The translations under genes were made by a program, and so were the position numbers. Below the pieces are notes generated by a model. The model saw only the letters and a list, made by a program, of their open reading frames with translations. It did not search any database and had not been told where the DNA came from. Of a stretch of DNA of 64,000 nucleotides, positions 18,226 through 24,636 are shown piece by piece. The first letter of the stretch is position 1; the number at the start of each line of letters is the position of its first letter. Source of the stretch: Phyllobacterium endophyticum (lineage in GTDB: Bacteria; Pseudomonadota; Alphaproteobacteria; Rhizobiales; Rhizobiaceae); NCBI RefSeq assembly GCF_003010935.1, contig NZ_PGGN01000002.1:868001-932000 (forward strand). The letters are read 5' to 3'.

Positions 18226-19308
18226 ATGAATACGTCTAGACATATAAATACGTTTGATGGATTGAAAAGTCAAGGGCTGCAAGCTCTTAGCAATTCCTCG
18301 AATGTCGTTCGCCTCCACACGGCGACAGCGAAAAACAGAGCGCTACTCAAGCTTTGGACTACCGAGGAACTGGAAGCGCTCACCGATCCCGAATGGCTCA
18401 TAGCGGACATTCTGCCCGAGAATGGCTTTGCAGTTATCTTCGGCCCGCCCGGCAGCAAAAAGTCCTTCATCGCACTCGACTGGGCAAGCTGCATCGCAAG
18501 CGGTCAGTCGTGGAATGGCCGCGAAGTCAAACAGGGCGACGTGGTGTATATCTATGCTGAGGGCAAATCCGCATTGAAGTTGCGCAACGCCGCTTGGCGC
18601 GAGCACCACAAGGTAGAGCCCGAGGGCCTTCGGTTTATCAATCAAGCAGTCAATGTTTCTGATCCAAACAAGGTCAAACACCTGATCGCATCAATTCGAG
18701 CCGGTGGCGTTAATCCGCAATTCCTGATCATTGACACCTTGGCCCGAAATTTCGGTAACGGAGACGAGAACAGCGCAAAGGATATGAACGCCTTTGTCGC
18801 TGGTGCCGACGCCCTGCGAGAGGCCTTTCCCGGCTGCACGGTTCTGGTAGTCCATCACACCGGCAAGGATGCTCGCCATGGTGCACGTGGATCATCAGTG
18901 CTCAATGGTGCGGAGGATACGGCAATCGAAGCCGTTAGCGGTGCAGACGCCAAACAAGGCCATATCAATTGCAAAAAGCAGAAAGACGCCGATTGCTTTG
19001 CCACGATGGGATTTCGTCTTCTTCCGGTAGGTAAGTCCGCAGTCTTAGATTGGTCTACCGTGACCTCCGCAGGTGCAGCCAGTGGTGCAGTGCAGGTGAG
19101 GATAACTCAATCAGACATCGCCATTCTTAAGGCGATTTTGGCCTTCCCCGATGGTGTTACTTTCACCGAACTCCGCAGCCACTCAAAGGTTACCGACCGC
19201 ACCTTTGCCGATGCTGTTAAGCGGCTGAAGGAACAGGGGAAACTACTCTACGACGACGTTTCAAAGCTCTATAGTGCAGGTCCAGACCGCAGTGCGGAAC
19301 CGCACTAA
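18226..19308 (+). CDS. RepA-like AAA ATPase/helicase of the integrated element
   Basis: A 360-residue RecA-fold ATPase like hexameric RepA helicases of plasmids, satellites and islands. Walker A is GPPGSKKS (73-80), with Lys and Ser in place although the loop is lysine-rich; Walker B is FLIIDTLARN (166-175); VVHHTGKDARHGARGSS is the typical motif 3 to 4 region. The C-terminal 70 residues (SDIAILKAILAFPDGVTFTELR) look like a winged helix for DNA binding. In an integrated element it would support replication of the excised circle, by analogy with RepA or P4 helicases (inference). AAGGA lies six bases before ATG 18226. Its stop codon overlaps a 16-bp palindrome. No primase domain or separate primase gene is visible. 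Confidence 0.85.
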   Translation: MNTSRHINTFDGLKSQGLQALSNSSNVVRLHTATAKNRALLKLWTTEELEALTDPEWLIADILPENGFAVIFGPPGSKKSFIALDWASCIASGQSWNGREVKQGDVVYIYAEGKSALKLRNAAWREHHKVEPEGLRFINQAVNVSDPNKVKHLIASIRAGGVNPQFLIIDTLARNFGNGDENSAKDMNAFVAGADALREAFPGCTVLVVHHTGKDARHGARGSSVLNGAEDTAIEAVSGADAKQGHINCKKQKDADCFATMGFRLLPVGKSAVLDWSTVTSAGAASGAVQVRITQSDIAILKAILAFPDGVTFTELRSHSKVTDRTFADAVKRLKEQGKLLYDDVSKLYSAGPDRSAEPH

Positions 19309-19360
19309 CTTGGTTTACCGCAGTGCGGTGGTGCAGGTGCGGAGGTGTGTCTTTAGACAC
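19291..19360. repeat. Palindrome and repeat cluster at the 3' end of the RepA-like gene
   Basis: AGTGCGGAACCGCACT (19291-19306) is a perfect palindrome overlapping the stop codon. ACCGCAGTGCGG recurs from about 19318, and a GTGTC-TTTA-GACAC hairpin lies at 19347-19360. The cluster may act as a terminator, iteron-like origin or operator; none is proven. Confidence 0.55.
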
Positions 19361-19388
19361 CCGCAGCAACCGCAGTAACTTGAGAGAG

Positions 19389-19676
19389 TTAGAGATCAAC
19401 GCTGAGCCGGAGCAGCCAATTGATCGCCCACACGATCCACACGAGTGGCAGCAGCAGAAAGGGATAGGCGAGCCAGACGGCTAAGGCGAAAGGAAAACGG
19501 TGCCGGTAAATCGGGTAGCTCCATACGAGGCCCGCCGCCGCGAACAGGTAGATGATGGCTAAGTGCTGCCACTTGCTTGACGTAACGGCAATGCCAACGA
19601 GATAACCGAGTACCATCATCCAACTCGGTGAGATGACCTTTATCACGTCGAGAGCCAGCGTCTTCTTCGAACCCAT
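19389..19676 (-). CDS. Small membrane protein of the island
   Basis: A 95-residue hydrophobic protein with a charged start, MGSKKTLALDVIKV, and about three membrane spans (residues 18-36, 40-55, 63-90). I do not recognise a family. The next gene upstream, separated by 30 bp, encodes a paralog with the same KKT..DV.KV..P.W...G pattern, but it is frameshifted. Small membrane proteins near defence or satellite modules can be effectors or accessory factors, but nothing here shows function. No strong ribosome binding site precedes ATG 19676. Confidence 0.55.
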   Translation of the reverse strand: MGSKKTLALDVIKVISPSWMMVLGYLVGIAVTSSKWQHLAIIYLFAAAGLVWSYPIYRHRFPFALAVWLAYPFLLLPLVWIVWAINWLLRLSVDL

Positions 19677-19706
19677 GCTAGGGCTTCCAGTTTCTTGTCT
19701 TGCCCA

Positions 19707-19969
19707 TTACTGTAAGAGACCAGCAACCACGGCTAATATTGGTATGAGGAAGAAGACCGATGCAACTAGCCACGTTGTTGCAGTGAAGTGAGGTTGCGCA
19801 TTAATAGTCTCGCGATAATAGATTTTGCCGAAGGTCATGCAGATTACGGCCACCAACATAATTGCCAAAACTTGGCGAACAACATCCAACCAATCACTGA
19901 GCCAGTGATAAGGCCCCACATCGGAGCGAGGACTTTTAGTACGTCGATGAAGGTCTTCTTTGTTTCCAT
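19707..19969 (-). pseudogene. Frameshifted paralog of the island small membrane protein
   Basis: From ATG 19969 the frame reads METKKTFIDVLKVLAPMW then GLITGSVIGWMLFAKFWQ, matching the first 37 residues of the neighbouring 95-residue protein, and then stops early. A second frame continues with LAIMLVAVICMTFGKI and ends at 19707, matching the rest. The frames meet at a run of four T (on the minus strand, AAGTTTTGGC), where loss of one base would explain the break. A canonical slippery heptamer is not present in phase, so a mutation is more likely than programmed frameshifting. A sequencing error is also possible. Confidence 0.6.
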
Positions 19970-20109
19970 GCCGGAAGAACTATCAGCCCGGATTTAAACC
20001 GGCGTCAAAATCTTCCTTAAGGTTTTACCCATCCACGACCTCAGGTCTTGTCCGGATTTCCCCACCTTCAAAGTTTTGCTAAATTTCTCGCCCGAACGGA
20101 GGTAGTTCC

Positions 20110-20256
20110 ATGAGCAACAACGAGGGGAAGAATGATGAGGAGGACAAGGCGGCTGAACCACAAAAGCCTAAGGGCAAGCGCCCCTCGGGGCTGGTGGCGT
20201 CACCTAAAGAAGACCGTGGCCCGTGGCTTGGGCTGGCGCAGCTTACGCGGAACTAG
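20110..20256 (+). CDS. Short charged hypothetical protein
   Basis: A 48-codon frame starting MSNNEGKNDEEDKAAEPQK, with GGAGG eight bases before ATG 20110. The product is rich in Lys, Glu, Asp and Pro and probably disordered. No family is recognised. The ribosome binding site is the main support; it could be a chance frame. Confidence 0.35.
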   Translation: MSNNEGKNDEEDKAAEPQKPKGKRPSGLVASPKEDRGPWLGLAQLTRN

Positions 20257-20317
20257 GGGAATTTCCTCATTGCTGGTCGATTAGCGCTAAACGCGTGGTG
20301 GGCCCGGCCGTTCACCC

Positions 20318-20343
20318 CTCTGCCTCTGCCTCTGCCTCTGCCT
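20318..20343. repeat. Hexanucleotide microsatellite (CTCTGC)x4
   Basis: Four perfect CTCTGC units plus two bases. It lies in a noncoding part of the island; on the minus strand an open frame would read it as Glu-Ala repeats, but that frame is not convincing. Confidence 0.85.
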
Positions 20344-20466
20344 GACCCTGTGACGTTTTACTAAATAGGGGTTCTCTTATTAGACAAACATCACACCCCC
20401 AGAGGGGCAAGCAGCTGAGGATAATAGGATAGGTCTCAGTCAGCCGCATCACAGGTAGGGGGACGA

Positions 20467-20940
20467 TCAGCCATCTCCAAGTATGATTTGTAGCGGGATC
20501 AGGCTTGGCGGGGGCAACAGCTTCGGGTCCACCGGAGACCGCTGAACGCAGATCGGCGCGTCCTCCCGCAGGCACAATGTCATATCAACGGTGAAGCTGG
20601 CCCAGATAATCCAGAAGGTCACTAGGACGTTGAACACCAGAAAGACTGAAGCCCACACGTCCAAGTAAAGCGACGGGTCTCGGGTCTCGGCCTCAGAGCA
20701 CCACAAGTCCAGTACCCAGTGCGTCACCAGCATCGCGGTTCCGCCCGTGAAAGCCACGAACGCCATCTGTCCATAGACTAGTCGGGGATAGGGAAATTCC
20801 CAAAGTTGCGAGACGGCAGTTAGGCCCACAAGCCCCATTGCGCCATACAGGACAGCGACCCTAAGAAAGACCGCTGAGGAGTGCTTGATCACCCGAACAT
20901 CCCTCAGTACAAAAAATAGCCTGCTCTTTCGCCGTTCCAT
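20467..20940 (-). CDS. Hypothetical membrane protein of the island
   Basis: A 157-residue protein with a basic N-terminus (MERRKSRLFF) and four hydrophobic stretches at about residues 23-43, 55-80, 92-115 and a weak one near the end. I recognise no family. A GGGGGAC stretch about eight bases before ATG 20940 could bind the ribosome. It stands alone on the minus strand between noncoding regions of the element. A role in immunity, superinfection control or membrane anchoring is possible but unsupported. Confidence 0.5.
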   Translation of the reverse strand: MERRKSRLFFVLRDVRVIKHSSAVFLRVAVLYGAMGLVGLTAVSQLWEFPYPRLVYGQMAFVAFTGGTAMLVTHWVLDLWCSEAETRDPSLYLDVWASVFLVFNVLVTFWIIWASFTVDMTLCLREDAPICVQRSPVDPKLLPPPSLIPLQIILGDG

Positions 20941-21465
20941 GACCTGTCCCCCGCTCCGACGCGATTGTTATCCGCAGGCCGGTCGGGAGTCTATGTGAGG
21001 GGTCTGGTCAAGATTAACGTGGATAATGTGGATAAGTGGGTACAATGCGTGAACACACGCTCGCGTCCTCATCAGAAATCCCGTAAGTATCAAAGTGGCC
21101 GATTTATCGCAGGGCCAAACGACCGGAAAAACGCCCCCCCGCAGCAGGGCGCAATCCGGCGTTCTGGGACCACCGGAGTTTAACCGGCAGCGATAGAAGG
21201 ACAACGACATGCCTCAAACATGTTCGTGGCCCAAAGGTGTACACGTCACATTCTATTGGCGTGTACGAAACGGACGGCTCGAATTCGTCCGTGAGCATTG
21301 CAGAAGCTACCCGACATAGTCGGCCAACTCTTGCGAAACTGGGACCTCGCCTCACGGCGGGGTCTTTCTTCTGCAAGGGCACCGTGCTCTTATTTGGGCA
21401 CAGTGTGCAAGAAGATTATATCCGATTTTCACAAGTTAATGCGACGCTCGGTCGGATTTTTATTC
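20941..21465. other. 525-bp stretch in the island without a convincing gene
   Basis: Short overlapping frames are present on both strands but none has recognisable domains or good start signals. A purine/pyrimidine-rich stretch with GTGGATAATGTGGATAA near 21020 resembles repeated DnaA-box-like cores (TGTGGATAA), a possible but unproven origin feature. Confidence 0.4.
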
Positions 21466-21684
21466 CTAGCGCCATCCGCCGGGCTGAGGGCCGATCTCAA
21501 TCCGAGCCTCGCCCAGACTTTCACAGCATGAGCAACGGAACTTCTTCTCAAGGTCTGCCACGGTCATTGTGAGCGGACGGCGAGCGGCAAGGCAGATGGA
21601 TTTAGGGTAGAGCAGGACGGCGTTATTGCAGCGCGTACAGGTGACGCGGAGCACTTGCCAATCGGAGAAATCGGAAAGACGCAT
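21466..21684 (-). CDS. Small Cys-rich (zinc-ribbon-like) protein
   Basis: A 72-residue protein with two cysteine groups, VTCTRCNN (Cys16, Cys19) and FRCSCCES (around 50-53), spaced as in small zinc ribbons. Between them is an aliphatic stretch and TMTVADLEKKF. Such mini-proteins occur in phages and mobile elements, often as DNA- or protein-binding factors; no specific function can be assigned. The ribosome binding site is weak (GAGG about 12 bases upstream). The Cys spacing is the main reason for calling it real. Confidence 0.5.
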   Translation of the reverse strand: MRLSDFSDWQVLRVTCTRCNNAVLLYPKSICLAARRPLTMTVADLEKKFRCSCCESLGEARIEIGPQPGGWR

Positions 21685-22466
21685 TGCGAGCGTGGTCCTC
21701 GGTTAAACATTGGCAGGCAGCAAAGGCAGAATATCGTCATCAGGGAGAAAGCGCAGATTAATCCAATATCTTAGGGCGATTGGCCCTTTCGCTACAACTT
21801 TCGGCGAAATCTCGGATTTTCGAGACTGAAAAGTTGTTTTGTCCGCTAAGCCATTGTTTTTATTTTTTATTTTTCCCGACCTTTGGAAATAGCTTCGCTC
21901 GTCAGGGTTTTGGGGCCCCAGTTCGTCCCTCGCGCTTCGGCACGCCCCCTGGGGAAACCCTGCCACCTCCACGGCTCTCACTTTGAGCAGATGGCTCCCG
22001 GGGGTGGCATCCTCTAAAGGTCCCCTCATGGTATCCCCTACCTGCAAACATGCCTCGCGTGGTGGCGCAAGCTAATGTTATTGTTGACGTTCCCTCCACC
22101 CGCTCCTCTGATCTCATATCCTCGGCTCGGCTTTAGGCCGCCAATCCTGGGACCCGTGGTGCCTGTCGTTCTGTCATTCACTGAGCAATCCTGAGCATCA
22201 CTGTTAATTCCCCCGCTTTAGTTTTGGGGTGACAGGATGGGGAGTTGCTGCAGTCGGATCAGGCTTTCAGCGTCCGGCCCTGTCAGACAGATACGCCTTC
22301 TAGAATAGATGCTTATCGTGATAATTAATTGTGCCCACCTCTGCTTCTGTCTCATGGTTTAAACGAGCCGTATGACCCTCATTATCGTTCTGCTTGTAAT
22401 GTTATCACACCATACCAATCTCAGCGGAACGGGCGCAATTCCGCGTTCTGAGATACGGAGACTTGA
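21685..22466. other. 782-bp noncoding stretch with a possible structured element
   Basis: No convincing gene is visible. CAGGGTTT...CCCCAG (21903-21921) pairs with CTGGGGAAACCCTG (21949-21962) to give a stem of about 14 bp with a bulge, so a structured RNA or recombination site is possible. The right part, before the AlpA-like gene, should contain its promoter. Confidence 0.45.
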
Positions 22467-22751
22467 ATGGAAACAACATCAGAAAAAGGCGCTGGGTTTA
22501 GGGCTCGGTCTGCCTTTGCAAATAACACTCGCCGACCCGTGGAACGGGAATGGCTCACCCAGAAAGAAGTTGCGAATTACATTGGCGTGAAGGTGATGAC
22601 TGTCTGGCGCTACGAGCACGGCTATACGGATGAGCGTGGCCAATATCATCCGCCCCGGGACGGCTACCCAAAAGCCTCAACCGCACTTGGCCGCAAGAAG
22701 TGGCGGAAAGCCGATATAGAGGCGTTCATGGCCTCCCAGATAGCCGCTTAG
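22467..22751 (+). CDS. AlpA-like excisionase/transcriptional regulator
   Basis: A 94-residue protein with a winged helix-turn-helix of the AlpA/MerR-like type: EWLTQKEVANYIGVKVMTVWRYE (residues 29-51), a basic wing region and C-terminal KKWRKADIEAFMAS, which is the usual ending of these proteins. AlpA family members regulate integrase genes and act as recombination directionality factors. It lies 130 bp from attR at the end opposite the integrase, consistent with a role in excision. ATG 22467 follows GGAG by about seven bases. I cannot decide between excisionase and regulator from sequence. Confidence 0.78.
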   Translation: METTSEKGAGFRARSAFANNTRRPVEREWLTQKEVANYIGVKVMTVWRYEHGYTDERGQYHPPRDGYPKASTALGRKKWRKADIEAFMASQIAA

Positions 22752-22835
22752 GGAGATTTCCGCGAAAGCGGCCCAGTATCCTCCACAAAGTACCCCTGCG
22801 ACAGAATGTCCCCTAGGGTACCCTTGAGAGCAAAA

Positions 22836-22856
22836 GGGAGGCCGTGAAGACCTCCC
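22836..22856 (-). terminator. Terminator hairpin downstream of tRNA-Thr
   Basis: On the minus strand GGGAGG and CCTCCC form a 6-bp stem with a 9-base loop followed by TTTTG. It lies 28 bp beyond the tRNA 3' end, inside the island, so the element appears to supply the terminator of the host tRNA gene. Confidence 0.6.
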
Positions 22857-22883
22857 AAAATACAGCTAAGTGCTTGAAATCTA

Positions 22884-22930
22884 TGGTGCCCCCGGAGAGA
22901 CTCGAACTCCCGACCCTCTGATTACAAATC
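22884..22930. repeat. Right attachment site (attR) within the tRNA-Thr gene
   Basis: These 47 bases are identical to 11356-11402. They form the 3' portion of an intact tRNA-Thr gene, so integration kept the tRNA functional. Confidence 0.9.
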
Positions 22931-22959
22931 AGATGCTCTACCAACTGAGCTACAAGGGC
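22884..22959 (-). tRNA. tRNA-Thr (anticodon TGT)
   Basis: Read on the minus strand, 76 bases fold as a cloverleaf: acceptor GCCCTTG with CGGGGGC (two G-T pairs), D stem GCTC/GAGC, anticodon stem TCTGA/TCAGA around loop TTTGTAA, T arm with GTTCGAGTC, and an encoded CCA end. The anticodon TGT reads ACA and related Thr codons. The 3' half is the attachment site of the island on its 3' side. Confidence 0.95.
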
Positions 22960-23202
22960 AGCGGCGTCCGATTAGCACAAACGTTCGATCTGTAAAACGA
23001 AAAAACGGCGGCGAACGTCTTTTTCACGTATTCGCCGTTTCGTCGCGCTCGTATCTCCTGCTAACCGGACACAAGATTGGTGGTTGCCGCGCAAAAAATA
23101 GTGGTTCTTGCCCCTATGGACCTACTATGGGTTGATTTTCTACCGCCGAATCAGGTCAAATCGTCGAAGATGGCAGCAAGTGCGGCTAGAAGGATGAAGA
23201 AC

Positions 23203-23433
23203 ATGGCCATGAGCTTCGAGGAGTTTCAGGGTTCGCGTGATTACAGTGACGATCTCCATGCGATCGGATTATGCGAGGGCGAGGGTTTCGTTTATGCAGA
23301 CGGTCTTTGCTGCATCGAAAAGAGCGGCGCAGTCTATCTGCTTCATAGCGGCGAGCGAACGCTCGTAGATACCGATCTCGCCAGGCTGGAGCACGAGTTG
23401 TACCAGAGGCTTTATCTAGCTGCGGCGGCGTAA
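23203..23433 (+). CDS. Conserved hypothetical small protein
   Basis: A protein of about 76 residues starting MAMSFEEFQGSRDYSDDL. It has a compact mixed alpha/beta pattern, and VYADGLCCIEKSGAVYLLHSGERTLVDTDLARLEHELYQRLY suggests a small beta sheet and a C-terminal helix. I recall similar small proteins in rhizobia but no function. The start is uncertain: AGAAGG lies nine bases before ATG 23203, while an in-frame extension reaches 23077 without support. It stands between the tRNA and the NAD kinase gene. Confidence 0.6.
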   Translation: MAMSFEEFQGSRDYSDDLHAIGLCEGEGFVYADGLCCIEKSGAVYLLHSGERTLVDTDLARLEHELYQRLYLAAAA

Positions 23434-23570
23434 CACGTTCGGACCAAGAATAAATGGCGGCGCTAAGAGCCCTGCGGCGAGTGGTGCAACTCCAAAAATG
23501 TCCTGGCCGTTTTGCCAGATGCCTCGCGTCGTGTTAGGCACGTCGCAGTCATTCTGATATACGGGCAGCC

Positions 23571-24344
23571 ATGAACCGGAAAATCGAAACCTTTGCTTTT
23601 CTTTCCTCCGGAACGCCAGACTCCGAAGGGGCCATGCACGATCTGATCAAGATTTATGGTCAGGCCGAAGCAAGGGACGCCGATGTCATCATTGCTTTGG
23701 GCGGCGATGGCTTCATGCTGCAAACGCTGCAAAATTACATGAACCAGAGCAAGATGATCTATGGGATGAACCGCGGATCCGTCGGTTTCCTGATGAATGA
23801 GTTCAGCGACATCGATCTGAAGGAAAGGGTCGAGGCGGCCCAGGCCGAGACCATCCGGCCGCTGAAAATGATCACTGAATCCGCCGAAGACGGCACGTTC
23901 ACGGCCTTCGCGCTGAATGAGGTGTCTCTGCTGCGTCAGTCCTATCAAGCGGCCAAGATCAAGATCACCGTCGATGACAAGGTCCGGCTGGAAGAACTGA
24001 TCTGTGACGGGGTCATGGTGGCGACGCCGGCGGGATCGACCGCCTACAATCTGTCCGCGCAAGGTCCGATCCTGCCGCTTGATGCAAGGCTCCTCGCCCT
24101 CACTCCCGTGTCGGCCTTTCGTCCGCGACGATGGCGCGGCGCATTGCTGCCGAACAAGGTGACCGTGCGGTTCGATATACTGGAACCGGAAAAGCGCCCG
24201 GTGAACGCCGTAGCTGATCACACGGAAGTAAAGTCCGTCCTATCGGTCACGGTTGAGGAAGCATCTCAACTCAGGGCAACCATTCTGTTTGACAAGAACC
24301 ATTCGTGGAATGAACGAATTCTCAAGGAACAGTTCCTTTATTGA
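23571..24344 (+). CDS. nadK: NAD kinase
   Basis: A 257-residue ATP/polyphosphate-NAD kinase that makes NADP from NAD in the cytoplasm. The family signatures are all present: GGDGFML (44-50) with catalytic Asp46, NRGSVGFLMNEF (around 68-79), and ATPAGSTAYNLSAQGPILPL around 150-168. The compact length fits the alphaproteobacterial form. ATG 23571 begins the first beta strand. It appears to be a single-gene unit following the small hypothetical gene. Confidence 0.93.
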   Translation: MNRKIETFAFLSSGTPDSEGAMHDLIKIYGQAEARDADVIIALGGDGFMLQTLQNYMNQSKMIYGMNRGSVGFLMNEFSDIDLKERVEAAQAETIRPLKMITESAEDGTFTAFALNEVSLLRQSYQAAKIKITVDDKVRLEELICDGVMVATPAGSTAYNLSAQGPILPLDARLLALTPVSAFRPRRWRGALLPNKVTVRFDILEPEKRPVNAVADHTEVKSVLSVTVEEASQLRATILFDKNHSWNERILKEQFLY

Positions 24345-24636
24345 CGATATCAGAATAAAATGACGCATAATTGTAACGAACTCTTAAATCTCAGCTGGTG
24401 CAAGAGTTGACTTTTGCTGGTATGCACCGTAACGCCATTGTCAGCAAACGCTGTGCAAATCGAGCGTCCGATGCTTTTATGCAGATGGCGCCCTGAGAGT
24501 CGGTTTTGAAAATCGTTGTGACGAGGCAATTGGTGGTTTTCACACCAGATGACAGTAGCAGCAGAGTTTTGAAACGGGCTTGAAGCCGATAACAGGCATG
24601 CATGGCATAGACTGCAGATAGAAAGTTAAATCTCCA
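24345..24636. other. Intergenic leader before the DEAD-box helicase gene
   Basis: About 290 bp without a gene. It probably contains the helicase promoter and an extended 5' leader. I see no specific motif. Confidence 0.4.

Larger units (their letters stand above)
11403..22883. mobile_element. Integrated element in tRNA-Thr (satellite-like genomic island, about 11.5 kb)
   Basis: The segment lies between perfect 47-bp direct repeats, one of which is the 3' end of an intact tRNA-Thr gene. It holds a tyrosine integrase next to the left repeat, an AlpA-like excisionase/regulator next to the right repeat, a RepA-like ATPase, a NACHT-LRR protein and small membrane proteins. There are no recognisable capsid, portal, terminase, relaxase or type IV secretion genes, so it would depend on a helper for transfer. 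The layout resembles P4-like satellites or small mobilisable islands; which one is inference. Long noncoding stretches and one frameshifted gene suggest partial decay. Confidence 0.85.

Noticed and set aside
20312-20575. Minus-strand frame of 87 codons ending in Glu-Ala repeats
   Set aside because: The ending is the translated microsatellite and the frame overlaps a better membrane-protein gene.
21703-22047. Minus-strand frame of 114 codons
   Set aside because: Low-complexity Arg/Gly/Pro composition, no domain, and it covers a bulged inverted repeat; not convincing.
23463-24221. Minus-strand frame of 252 codons opposite nadK
   Set aside because: It is antisense to a clear NAD kinase gene and shows no family pattern.
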